Shown: positions 34,666-42,670 of the stretch, piece after piece
How positions within the stretch are numbered: the first letter of the stretch is position 1
Layout: the number at the start of each line of letters is the position of its first letter
DNA from: Lachnospiraceae bacterium
Lineage (GTDB): Bacteria > Bacillota > Clostridia > Lachnospirales > Lachnospiraceae
Assembly (NCBI GenBank): GCA_017619975.1
Contig: JAFZRH010000080.1
Span: forward strand, 1 to 63,641
DNA: 63,641 nucleotides
Direction: 5' to 3'
The notes under the pieces: model-generated
The model's database searches: none
Told to the model about the DNA's origin: nothing
What the model saw: only the letters and a program-made list of their open reading frames with translations
Translations under genes and position numbers: made by a program

Positions 34666-36634
34666 TGACTTGTACCTCTTTCATCGGCAGATAGAACGTA
34701 AAACAGCAGCCGGAAGGATCATTGTCCGTGAGCGTGATGCGGCCGCGGTGCGCCTCCACGATGGATTTGCAGAGCGCCAGCCCCAGTCCGAGACCGCGCC
34801 GGCCGTCGGCGACCTTGTTCTGACCGGTGTAAAACATTTCGAAGACGTGCGGTTTGATCTCATCCGCGATGCCCGGTCCGTTGTCGCGGACCGTGACGGC
34901 GGCTTCGCCCCCGGTCTGCCGGCTTTCGATCCGGATGCTGGATCCGGCCGGCGTATTCTTGATCGCGTTGTTGATCAGATTGATCAGCACCTGCGTAATG
35001 AGCCGCGCATCCATGTCTACGAGCAGGATGTCGTCGGTATCCTGCACAGAAATGTCGTGCTCGGCCGCGTGCCGGTCCACATGGCGGAGCGCTTCCTCGA
35101 TGACGTCGTTCATGATCTCGGACGAGCGATGAAGCGTCACCTGTCCGTTTTCCATACGGGAGATGGAAAGCAGGTTCTCCACGAGATCGATCAGCCATTC
35201 GGAATCGTCGTAGATGTCCGAGAAGATCTGCTCGCGCGTTTCATCGTCCAGCTGACGGTAATGCGACAGAAGATTGCTGGCGTTCCCGGAGATCGTGGTC
35301 AGGGGCGTGCGGATATCGTGCGAGATGGAGCGCAGCAGGTTGGAGCGCAGCTGCTCGTTGCGCACCTGCATGGAAGCCCGTTCTTTTTCTTCCGCGTTGC
35401 GCAGGTTCTCCAGCGCCAGGGCGCATTCGCCCAGAATGGACGTCACGATGCTGTTCTCGAAGGGCTCCAGCGGCACGCGGTTCAGACGGATGGCGATCAC
35501 GCCGCTGCAGGTGCCGTTCAGACTGATCGGATGGTACTGGGCTTTGGCCTCCCCGTACTGTTCCAGGCGGAAGCCGGCGGAGCGCTGATGGGCGAAGACC
35601 CAGCCGGCAATCTCTTTTTCGTTGACGTCCGCTGCGGCGGCGCTTTCGGAGGACCAGGAGACCAGAAACTCCGTCCCGCCTTCCAGCGCGCCGTTTTCGC
35701 CCCGAAGATAGATCACAAGGTCCCGGTTCAGCAGCGTAATGATCTGCCGGGCGGTGGTCTGGATCACTTCGGCCGGGCTCCCCGCTTTCTGCAGAAGCTG
35801 ATTGGTATCCAGAAGGACTTTTGTCCGGAACGCCTCGCGGGCCGACTGCCGGGCGTTCTGCTTCATGCGGTTGGCCAGGGTCCCGGTAATCAGGGCCGAA
35901 ATCAGCATGATGGCGAAGGTCACCGCGTATTCGGTTTCGTAGGTGTGGAAACTGTAGCGCGGCTCGATAAAGAACCAGTTGAACAAAAGAACGCTGGCCA
36001 GCGACCCCACCACGCTGAAGACCGGATTGATGGTCACGACGGAAATAACCAGGACGCCCAGGATGAAAACGGTAATGATATTCGATTCCGAAAAGCCGAA
36101 GCGGGTGAAGATCAGTCCGATCCCCGTGGCGGCGATCAGCAGCAGAAGGGTGTAGGCCGCTTCTTTTAAAGTCGGACGCATCCGCTCGCTGAGGCGGGAG
36201 TTTTCCTGCTGCTGTTTAAGATCGGCGGCCGAGTCCGGGATGATATAGACGTCCACATCCGGCGCGCTTAAGATGATCTGCTCCGTGAGCGGCGGCTTGC
36301 TCCAGAAGTGACGCCGCCGGATGCCGCTTCTTCCCACGACGATCTTCGTCGTGCCGGAGATGTGCGCGTATTCCGCGACCTGCACGGGGATATCGTCGCC
36401 GATGATGGTCGTGACGGACGCGCCGTTCTGCTCGGCGAAGCGGATATTGTTTTCCAGCCGTATCCGGTCTTCTTCGCTTAAGGCGCCGGTGTCGGTCGGC
36501 TTGATATAGATCGCCGTTAAGGTCGCGTGAAAAGCCTCTGCCATCCGGGCCGCGGCGGCAACCACTTTCGGATTGGACGGAGACGGGGAGACGCAGACAA
36601 GGATATGTTCGCCTGCTTCGGAATGTCCTTCCAT
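34658..36634 (-). CDS. kdpD: KdpD-type sensor kinase lacking the N-terminal ATP-binding domain
   Basis: 658 residues, against about 890 in classical KdpD. It begins directly with a universal-stress-like domain (EHILVCVSPSPSNPKVV, KIVVGRSGIRRRHFW). Four helices (DUF4118, about 180-280), a GAF-like region and the kinase follow: H-box SHDIRTPLTTISGNASNL, N-box INNAIKN, and DNGPGIADE with RGLGLGLALCKSI. The start is firm: AAAGGAGAG precedes the ATG and there is no homologous sequence upstream in frame, so the missing KdpD domain reflects the native gene rather than a break. The retained modules are those linked to K+ and second-messenger sensing. Confidence 0.93.
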   Translation of the reverse strand: MEGHSEAGEHILVCVSPSPSNPKVVAAAARMAEAFHATLTAIYIKPTDTGALSEEDRIRLENNIRFAEQNGASVTTIIGDDIPVQVAEYAHISGTTKIVVGRSGIRRRHFWSKPPLTEQIILSAPDVDVYIIPDSAADLKQQQENSRLSERMRPTLKEAAYTLLLLIAATGIGLIFTRFGFSESNIITVFILGVLVISVVTINPVFSVVGSLASVLLFNWFFIEPRYSFHTYETEYAVTFAIMLISALITGTLANRMKQNARQSAREAFRTKVLLDTNQLLQKAGSPAEVIQTTARQIITLLNRDLVIYLRGENGALEGGTEFLVSWSSESAAAADVNEKEIAGWVFAHQRSAGFRLEQYGEAKAQYHPISLNGTCSGVIAIRLNRVPLEPFENSIVTSILGECALALENLRNAEEKERASMQVRNEQLRSNLLRSISHDIRTPLTTISGNASNLLSHYRQLDDETREQIFSDIYDDSEWLIDLVENLLSISRMENGQVTLHRSSEIMNDVIEEALRHVDRHAAEHDISVQDTDDILLVDMDARLITQVLINLINNAIKNTPAGSSIRIESRQTGGEAAVTVRDNGPGIADEIKPHVFEMFYTGQNKVADGRRGLGLGLALCKSIVEAHRGRITLTDNDPSGCCFTFYLPMKEVQVNE

Positions 36635-36669
36635 TTTGTTCTCTCCTTTCTCAGCTTTTCACGGATCCT

Positions 36670-36709
36670 ATTATACTACAAAGAGGCCCCGCCGTTAAGT
36701 CCGGCGGGG
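36670..36709 (-). promoter_or_regulatory. Hairpin with embedded internal promoter before kdpD
   Basis: CCCCGCCG (36687-36694) pairs with CGGCGGGG (36702-36709) just after the microprotein stop. On the minus strand TTAACG (36698-36693) lies at the loop, followed by 17 bases and TATAAT (36675-36670). The transcript from ktr could be attenuated here while kdpDE is transcribed separately. Same -35-in-hairpin design as at 3504. Confidence 0.6.
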
Positions 36710-36716
36710 AAAAACT

Positions 36717-36878
36717 TTATCTTTGCCGCAGGCAGCCGTGCTTTCTTTTTCTCAGAGAACCGGAAGCGTGAACCCGGCCGTCCCGGTTTCCCTCACAGGA
36801 ACGGAACAGAAGATTGACCGTAAAATACCCGAGTACGAACGTCCCGAGAATCACTAAAACCAGAATGATGCTTTCCAT
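36717..36878 (-). CDS. 53-residue membrane microprotein in the potassium operon
   Basis: MESIILVLVILGTFVLGYFTVN forms one helix, followed by a strongly basic tail (RKRKHGCLRQR). AAAGGAGG stands at ideal spacing before the ATG, which lies 31 bases after ktrA, so this is a real gene. The N-terminal helix with a GYF/GY turn recalls KdpF, the small stabilising subunit of the Kdp pump, but here it sits in a Ktr operon and the tail is unlike KdpF. A Ktr- or KdpD-associated helper is the inference. Confidence 0.75.
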   Translation of the reverse strand: MESIILVLVILGTFVLGYFTVNLLFRSCEGNRDGRVHASGSLRKRKHGCLRQR

Positions 36879-36908
36879 CGGTTTTCCTCCTTTCGCTTTT
36901 GCTCCGCT

Positions 36909-37556
36909 CTACAGGCGGAAGCATTTCCGCAGCGCTTTCCGCTCGCCCAGAACCAGCAGCGTCTGACAGTTTTTCAGCACGGTCTCCGGGGTGACGGAGA
37001 GATCCAGTTTGCCGTTTGTCTTGACAGCCATGATATTGATCCCGTATTTTTTCCGGATATCGATCTGCCCGATGCTTCTGCCTGCCCAGTCCGCGGGAAC
37101 GGCAACTTCCAGAATGGCATGTTCCTCGTCCAGCTTGATATAATCCAGCACATGATCCGAAGCGTAGCGGATGGCGGCCCATTCCGCCACCTGTTTTTCG
37201 GGATTGATGACCTCATCCGCGCCGTTGCGCAGAAGAAATTTCGCCTGGACCTCGCGGTCCGCGCGGGACACGACGAGCTTTCCGCCGAGCTCCTTCAGGA
37301 GGGACGTCGTCTCCAGGGAACTCTGGAAGTCCTCGCCGATCGTGACGAGGCAGACGTCGTAGCTTCCGATGCCTAAAGAGCGCAGGAAGCTCTCGTTCGT
37401 GCTGTCGCCGATCTGCGCCTCCGTCACATAAGGCAGGATGCTGTTGATGCGGTCTTCCTCCTTGTCGATCGCCATGACCTGATGTCCCAGCTCGCGGAAC
37501 TGTCTGGCCAGAAGCGATCCGAAACGGTTGACGCCGATCAGTAAAATGGATTTCAT
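36909..37556 (-). CDS. ktrA: Potassium uptake regulatory subunit KtrA/TrkA
   Basis: 215 residues: RCK N-terminal Rossmann domain (ILLIGVNRFGSLLARQF, acidic VMAIDKEEDR, about 5-130) and RCK C-terminal domain (IGQIDIRKKYGINIMAVK, about 160-215). Gates the KtrB channel with bound nucleotides. I prefer the ATG at 37556, eight bases after AAGGAAGG, over a GTG at 37565 which is too close to that site. 16 bases after ktrB. Confidence 0.93.
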   Translation of the reverse strand: MKSILLIGVNRFGSLLARQFRELGHQVMAIDKEEDRINSILPYVTEAQIGDSTNESFLRSLGIGSYDVCLVTIGEDFQSSLETTSLLKELGGKLVVSRADREVQAKFLLRNGADEVINPEKQVAEWAAIRYASDHVLDYIKLDEEHAILEVAVPADWAGRSIGQIDIRKKYGINIMAVKTNGKLDLSVTPETVLKNCQTLLVLGERKALRKCFRL

Positions 37557-37572
37557 CGATTTCACCTTCCTT

Positions 37573-38910
37573 CTATCCGACGTTGATCCGGCCCACCGGA
37601 TACTGGGCCGTTTCGATGGCTTTGCTGTTGCTGACGGCTGCGTACAGAAGCGTCAGCGCGCCGACCCTGCCGAAGAACATCAGCCCGATCAAAAGTCCCC
37701 GGGAGAGCAGCCCCAGGGCCGGGGTAATTCCGTACGAGAGGCCTACCGTCCCGATTGCGGAGGCGGCTTCAAACAGACAGGTTTCGAACGGAAGGCCTTC
37801 CGTCACGCTGATGATAAATGCGCTGCCGAGGGCCAGAAGAAGATAGAGAGTCAGCAGGGTCGAAGCGCATTTGACCGTGTCTTCCTCGATTCGCCTGCCG
37901 AAGAGCTGCGGATTTTTCCGGCGGCGCACGACTGCTCCCATATTGGCCAGGAGGACGACGAGCGTCGTCACTTTCACGCCGCCGGCCGTGGAGCCCGGCG
38001 CGCCGCCGATCAGCATCAGGATCACGGTCATGGCCCGTCCCGCGCTGGACAGGGAAGAAAGCTCCACGGTGTTGAAGCCGGCGGTCCGGGGCGTAACGGA
38101 ATGGAAAAAGGCGGCGCAGAGCCGTTCCTTCAGAGTCAGGTCCGAAAAATCGTGGAAAAAGAAGATCGCGGCAGGCAGCAGGATCAGAAAAGCCGTAGCG
38201 CTCAGGATGACCTTGCTCTGCATCCGGTAGCGCTTCAGGCGGAATTTGTTCTTCGCGATATCGTCCCAGGTCAGAAAGCCGATCCCTCCGCTTATGATCA
38301 GCAGGCAGATGGGGATCACGATTCCGGGACTGCCAGCGAAGGCTGTCAGGGAGCTGAACGCGCCGCTTTTTTCACCCATGATATCGAAGCCTGCGTTGCA
38401 GAAAGCGGAGACGGAATGGAAGACGCTCATCCAGATCCCCGAGGAACCGTAGGCCGAAGAGAAGGCCGGCAGCATGAGAAGAGCGCCGAGCAGCTCCGTA
38501 GCCAGCGCCACTTTGCAGAGAAAGCCGGTCAGCTTCAAAACACCGCCCATCTGATGGGCGGAAAGGCTTTCCTGCAGCATGCTGCGCTGCAAAAGAGAGA
38601 TCCTTTTTCCGGAGGCGTTTGCGATGACGGCTGTGATGGAGATGATCCCCAGTCCGCCGATCTGGATCAGGATCAGGATCACGGCCTGCCCGAAAACGGA
38701 CCAGTAGGTCGCGGTGTCCCGGACCACCAGACCGGTGACGCAGACGGCGGAGACGGCGGTAAAGAGCGCGTCCGGCAGAGAGGTCCAGCAACCGGCCGCA
38801 GAAGAGAAAGGAAGGGCGAGCAGCAGCGTTCCTCCCAGGATCACGGCCAGAAAACCGGCTATTATGATCTGGAAAGATGACAGTTGTTTTCCGAAAAACC
38901 GTCCGCTCAT
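37573..38910 (-). CDS. ktrB: KtrB/TrkH-type potassium transporter
   Basis: 445 residues, membrane K+ channel-like transporter. Four pore loops with the conserved filter glycines: FTAVSAVCVTGL, FHSVSAFCNAGFD, FHSVTPRTAGFNTVEL and EAASAIGTVGLS. Start after AAGGAGGAGG. First gene of the operon; regulatory repeats lie upstream. Smaller than TrkH of E. coli, consistent with KtrB. Confidence 0.93.
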   Translation of the reverse strand: MSGRFFGKQLSSFQIIIAGFLAVILGGTLLLALPFSSAAGCWTSLPDALFTAVSAVCVTGLVVRDTATYWSVFGQAVILILIQIGGLGIISITAVIANASGKRISLLQRSMLQESLSAHQMGGVLKLTGFLCKVALATELLGALLMLPAFSSAYGSSGIWMSVFHSVSAFCNAGFDIMGEKSGAFSSLTAFAGSPGIVIPICLLIISGGIGFLTWDDIAKNKFRLKRYRMQSKVILSATAFLILLPAAIFFFHDFSDLTLKERLCAAFFHSVTPRTAGFNTVELSSLSSAGRAMTVILMLIGGAPGSTAGGVKVTTLVVLLANMGAVVRRRKNPQLFGRRIEEDTVKCASTLLTLYLLLALGSAFIISVTEGLPFETCLFEAASAIGTVGLSYGITPALGLLSRGLLIGLMFFGRVGALTLLYAAVSNSKAIETAQYPVGRINVG

Positions 38911-38939
38911 CGCAGCCTCCTCCTTGATTGGATGGCCTT

Positions 38940-39005
38940 ATCTTACAATAAACTTTGCAAAGATGGCGTTAAGGGAGTTTTTGCGGAGATTAAGACGGCA
39001 TTAAG
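38940..39005 (-). promoter_or_regulatory. Promoter region of the ktr-kdpDE operon with phased TTAA repeats
   Basis: TTAAG motifs start at 38969, 38990 and 39001 on the plus strand (21 and 11 bp apart, same helical face), each preceded by GGCG, GGAGA or GGCA. On the minus strand they overlap and precede the -35 region; a TAAGAT -10 (38945-38940) follows. Spacing fits an OmpR-family regulator such as the KdpE homologue of the same operon. Confidence 0.5.
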
Positions 39006-39063
39006 GAATAAAGATCCGGACCTCAGATCCAACGATAAGGGGATGTGAAAAAAACACCGGAAT

Positions 39064-39185
39064 GTGTCATCCTGAGCACAGCGAAGGATCTTTCGCCCGA
39101 AGGGCGAATTCTCTTACGGATGCATGGGAAAAGATTCTTCGACTCCGGCAGAAGCATTTGCTTTTGCCGTCGCTCAGAATGACAC
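39064..39185. repeat. GTGTCAT-bounded inverted-repeat element, copy 1
   Basis: 122 bp. Outer ends GTGTCATCCTGAGC (39064-39077) and the complement of GTGTCATTCTGAGCGACGGC (39166-39185). Inner arms AAGGATCTT and AAGATTCTT also pair. A CGCCCGAAGGGCG hairpin lies within. Most of the 323-base gap between ktrB and the TSUP gene (38911-39233) is this element plus the ktr control region; nothing else is seen. Confidence 0.8.
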
Positions 39186-39233
39186 GGTTTTTCACAGACC
39201 CTGTAAGCTTTGGTTTCAGAAAACGGATCGCGT

Positions 39234-39992
39234 TCAGGAGAGAAACAGCTCCCAGATGAGCCGAATGAAGAAGACGGACAGCACCGTCAGCATGAGAGGC
39301 AGCACGATTTTGCTGCCTTTTTTGTGGAAAAAGCCGATGCCGAGATAGCAGCCGGCCATATTGAAACAGCCGGCGATGATCCCGAGAGGGAGAAGCACCT
39401 TGCCGTTTATCAGATAGATGCTTAAGGCGGAGATGTTGGAAGCCAGATTGATGGCCTTGGTGACGCCGTTCGACTCGCCGAGCTTATAATGCGCGGCAGT
39501 TGCTAAGAGCAGGATCATGAAGGTGCCGGTGCCGGGGCCGTAAAAACCGTCGTAGATCCCGGTCAGGAGCGCGATCAGCGAGGCGCGCAGAACGGTCTGC
39601 TTTTCCGGCAGGGGTTCTTTCTCTTTGGCCGTCGGTTTAAAGAAGAGAAGATAGGCGGCGGTCAGCGGGATCACGAAGAGCATAATGATCTTGAAGATCC
39701 GATCCGGCACTAAAAGGGCCAGCCTGGCGCCGCTCGAGGAGCCTAAGATGGCGCAGAGCATGTAGATCCAGACCTTCTTCCACGGGATCTGACCGGCCTT
39801 CGAAAGCCGGGCGGTGGAGACGCAGATCCCCATGCCGGCGGCCATCTTATTGGTGGCGATGGCATTGTGCGCCGGCAGGCCGGCGATCAGAAACGCCGGC
39901 ACGGAGATCAGACCGCCGCCGCCGGCGATCGCATCCACGAAGCCCGCGAGGAACAAAAGCGGGCAGACGATCAGATAAACCGTAAAGGACAT
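39234..39992 (-). CDS. TSUP-family (TauE/SafE) anion permease
   Basis: 252 residues, about eight helices. LFLAGFVDAIAGGGGLISVPAF at the N-terminus and GIYDGFYGPGTGTFMILLL in the middle are the two signature repeats of sulfite/organosulfonate exporters. Substrates are usually sulfur-containing anions. ATG preceded by AGGAG. Next gene starts 12 bases upstream on the same strand, but functional linkage is unclear. Confidence 0.92.
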   Translation of the reverse strand: MSFTVYLIVCPLLFLAGFVDAIAGGGGLISVPAFLIAGLPAHNAIATNKMAAGMGICVSTARLSKAGQIPWKKVWIYMLCAILGSSSGARLALLVPDRIFKIIMLFVIPLTAAYLLFFKPTAKEKEPLPEKQTVLRASLIALLTGIYDGFYGPGTGTFMILLLATAAHYKLGESNGVTKAINLASNISALSIYLINGKVLLPLGIIAGCFNMAGCYLGIGFFHKKGSKIVLPLMLTVLSVFFIRLIWELFLS

Positions 39993-40004
39993 GGAACGCT
40001 CCTG

Positions 40005-40718
40005 TTATTCTTCAGCGCACGCTTTCACAAAGCAGCCTGCGATCTTTCGGCTGGTTTCGTCCTTTTTGTAGGCAAATTCCGGATGCCACTGGACCGCCTT
40101 GACAAAGCGCTTGCCCGGCATCTCTATGGCCTCGATCAGGCCGTCCGGGGAGATCGCCGCAGCCGTAAGGCCCGGGGCCAGGTCCTTGATCGCCTGATGG
40201 TGAAAACTGTTGACACGGATCTCATCCTGCCCCAGCAGGGCCTTCAGGAAGGACCCGTCCGGCAGGGTGACGGCATGGGAGAGCACGTCGTAGGCTTCTT
40301 CCTGCACGTGGGCGATCCCGCTCGGATGCTGCGTCGGCAGGTCCTGCCAGAGCGTGCCGCCCAGCGCGGTATTTATGATCTGCAGGCCGCGGCAGATGCC
40401 GAAGACGGGCTTATCTGCCTTTAAGGCCTCACGCAGCAGGACCAGCTCCATGCGGTCCCGTTCCGGGCAGGGTTTGACGTTGTCCGCTTCCGGAAGCGCA
40501 CCGTAGACCCAGAGGGCCACGTCGTGGCCGCCGGTGATCAGAAAACCGTCCATCTTTTCGACCAGGCAGCGGATCGCTGCCGGTTCATCCGTTAAGGGCA
40601 GCATGACGGGCACCGCGCCGGCTTCCTCCAAAAGCTCCATGTAGCCGGGCAGCATCCAGTAACTTTCCCGTTCGATATCCACCAGGGGCGTCAGCCCGAT
40701 CAGGGGTTTTTTTGTCAT
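40005..40718 (-). CDS. Class I glutamine amidotransferase-like hydrolase (PuuD type)
   Basis: 237 residues. Catalytic cysteine in VFGICRGLQIIN (about residue 112), histidine in AVQWHPEFAYKK near the C-terminus, with the triad glutamate two residues on. The GGTLWQDL segment after the nucleophile is typical of gamma-glutamyl-gamma-aminobutyrate hydrolases. It probably cleaves a gamma-glutamyl amide. GGAGGAAG precedes the ATG. A link to the GGT of the upstream locus is possible but only thematic. Confidence 0.9.
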   Translation of the reverse strand: MTKKPLIGLTPLVDIERESYWMLPGYMELLEEAGAVPVMLPLTDEPAAIRCLVEKMDGFLITGGHDVALWVYGALPEADNVKPCPERDRMELVLLREALKADKPVFGICRGLQIINTALGGTLWQDLPTQHPSGIAHVQEEAYDVLSHAVTLPDGSFLKALLGQDEIRVNSFHHQAIKDLAPGLTAAAISPDGLIEAIEMPGKRFVKAVQWHPEFAYKKDETSRKIAGCFVKACAEE

Positions 40719-40756
40719 CGTATCTTCCTCCGTGCGATAAAATCAGTTGGTTTCGG

Positions 40757-41386
40757 TCACAGCTGACGCACCCAGCTGCCGTCCGGCTGCGCTTCAAAAC
40801 CCATCTTTTCCAGATGGCCCCGGTGGTTTTCCACGGGACCCGTGAAGATCAGCGTGCGGATCCCCCTGGCCGGGAAGGCGTCCAGCAGAAAGCGTCCCAG
40901 TGAATGATCCCGGTAGGGCGGCAGTGAGTAATCCAGTAAAAGATCAAGGCGCTCGCCGTCCCGCTTTCCCAGTACAATGCCGGCCGGGGCATCGTCGTGG
41001 AGGATCAGAAACGCGTCTTTTACGTCATCCGGATTTACGCTTAGGCCCGGGAAGCAGGCGGAGATGTCCTCGGTATATTTGAGCAGCAGATGGCGCAGGA
41101 CGGCGTCGTCTTTCGCGGTCTCAACAAGCGTATAATGCTTTTCGCTGGCGCCGCGTGCCTTGAGCAGAAAGCGCAGATTGATCAGCACCAGCGCGAAATT
41201 CATGAGCGCCAGCGGATAGGAGCCGATGATGAGCGCATAGGTGCAGGAGATAATGCTGCCGGCCATGTTGACGATGCGCAGCTTCACCACAGAGGTCATA
41301 AGAAAAGAGATCAGAACCAGGGCCGAGCCGATATAGCCCACCCCCTCGATCCAGTTCAGTTTGACAGATCCGATCAGCAGATTCAT
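40757..41386 (-). CDS. YgjV-like membrane segment joined to a GNAT-like domain
   Basis: 209 residues. Three helices at residues 15-85 (VGYIGSALVLISFLM, LRIVNMAGSIISCTYALIIG, LMNFALVLINLRFL) match the YgjV-like half-PQ-loop family. Residues about 95-205 form an alpha/beta domain with LILHDDAPAGIVLGK and HLEKMGFEAQPDG, the usual end of a GNAT acyltransferase. The combination looks like a fusion of a membrane sensor or anchor and a predicted acetyltransferase. No function is known. Confidence 0.7.
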   Translation of the reverse strand: MNLLIGSVKLNWIEGVGYIGSALVLISFLMTSVVKLRIVNMAGSIISCTYALIIGSYPLALMNFALVLINLRFLLKARGASEKHYTLVETAKDDAVLRHLLLKYTEDISACFPGLSVNPDDVKDAFLILHDDAPAGIVLGKRDGERLDLLLDYSLPPYRDHSLGRFLLDAFPARGIRTLIFTGPVENHRGHLEKMGFEAQPDGSWVRQL

Positions 41387-41398
41387 CTTTTGCCGCCT

Positions 41399-42670
41399 TT
41401 ACGCCAGCCCCGGCTTGCAGGGCTTGCCGATGTCCCGGCGATGCTTGAAGTACAGTTCTTCGGTCGCCAGCGCCATCTTGGTCACGGAGAAAACTTCTCC
41501 TTCGGGATAGGTATACCAGGTGTCTTCCAGCGTGTTTAAGTCCACGCAGTCGCCGTATTTTCCCAGATAATTGTATTCGATATGGCAGGAGTAGAGCGAG
41601 GGGACGGGTTTGATCATTTCGAAAGGATCCCCGTCCGTGTCCGTGCCGCGTACGGTAAAGCCGTTCATATCGTGGACCATCGTGCCTTCGCCCAGGCGGA
41701 TGAACTTCTTCGCGTTCGGCAGCGAGTCCACGTGGACCTTCAGCTCGCCGCTGGAATAGGTCCCGGCTTCGACCTCGCGCCGCACGTTCGCGCGCTCCCA
41801 CTCGTACCAGTCCGGGATGTGGGAAAATTCGGTCTTGCCGTCTTCGGCGGCCAGTTCGCCGAGCTCGCTCATCTGCCAGCTTTTGCCGCAGGCGCGGCAG
41901 AACAGCTTTGTTCCCTCCGAAGCCATGCGGAATTCCTTCCCGCAGGCGGGGCACTGATATAAGACTTTGTGCAGACCTTCCGCCCGACCCTTATAGGGCG
42001 TTTTGATGCCGCGCGCCTTCTGCCAGGCGAAATCATCGTACTGAAAGGCTTCCACGATGCGCCGGTTGATCTCGTCCACGGGCGTCGTTTTGATCTCTTC
42101 CGCGGTGAAGAGACGCGACATTTCGACTTCGGTCGGCCGAACGCCCCGATCGTGCAGGTTCCAGAAGGGGGAGTTCACGTGATGGCCGTGGCAGATCAGC
42201 GTGACCACCGGCACGCCCAGGAGGCGGCAGAGCTTGCCCAGCGATTCGGGCAGCACGGCTGTGGTGCCGCAGAGCGAATAGCGCGCCTCGGGGTAGATGA
42301 CCGCGATGTCGCCGTTCTGAATGGTTTTGCGCAGGTTGAAGACCAGCTGGATATCGTTTGTGAACTTTCGTTTGCAGAGGCAGCCCACGTCCCGGAGCAG
42401 CTTTTCCCGGCCGATGAAGCCGTCGATCGCGACCACATAGTTGGCGCGGTCCGGCCAGATCGCCATGGTCGCGGCTTTAAAGTCCAGAAAGGCATTGTGG
42501 TTGCAGAGCAGGACGTAAGGCGGCTTCACGCCTTCCATGCCCTTTTTGCGCAGGTTCATGCCGTGCTTCTTCACATCCGGCAGGCTGATAAAATAGGAGA
42601 GCGGCCGCAGGTACCATTTGGTCCGGATCGGCGGCGCGCTCATGTCAAATCGTTCAAATTCCGTTTTCAT
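41399..42670 (-). CDS. PlsC-type acyltransferase with C-terminal zinc ribbon
   Basis: 423 residues. Acyltransferase motif NHNAFLD (His and Asp six apart, about residue 60) and YPEARYS, the acyl-acceptor motif, in an N-terminal 1-acylglycerol-phosphate-acyltransferase-like domain. After about residue 240 come two C-x2-C pairs (CPACGKEF and CRACGKSW), then an unfamiliar domain of about 140 residues. The ATG at 42670 overlaps the upstream stop by four bases; a GTG at 42676 would add two residues. Zinc-ribbon extension is unusual and its role unknown. Confidence 0.8.
   Translation of the reverse strand: MKTEFERFDMSAPPIRTKWYLRPLSYFISLPDVKKHGMNLRKKGMEGVKPPYVLLCNHNAFLDFKAATMAIWPDRANYVVAIDGFIGREKLLRDVGCLCKRKFTNDIQLVFNLRKTIQNGDIAVIYPEARYSLCGTTAVLPESLGKLCRLLGVPVVTLICHGHHVNSPFWNLHDRGVRPTEVEMSRLFTAEEIKTTPVDEINRRIVEAFQYDDFAWQKARGIKTPYKGRAEGLHKVLYQCPACGKEFRMASEGTKLFCRACGKSWQMSELGELAAEDGKTEFSHIPDWYEWERANVRREVEAGTYSSGELKVHVDSLPNAKKFIRLGEGTMVHDMNGFTVRGTDTDGDPFEMIKPVPSLYSCHIEYNYLGKYGDCVDLNTLEDTWYTYPEGEVFSVTKMALATEELYFKHRRDIGKPCKPGLA

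Noticed and set aside
34616..36169. 517-codon open frame opposite the KdpD gene
   Set aside because: It lies wholly antisense to a well-supported kinase, has no ribosome site, and its composition (His, Gln, Arg, Gly) is the usual mirror of GC-rich coding DNA.
33964..36878. Classical Kdp operon (kdpFABC)
   Set aside because: No K+ ATPase subunit is encoded; the only small gene is unlike KdpF beyond one helix.
37528..38880. 450-codon open frame opposite ktrB
   Set aside because: Antisense to a channel gene with conserved pore loops; composition is that of a shadow frame.
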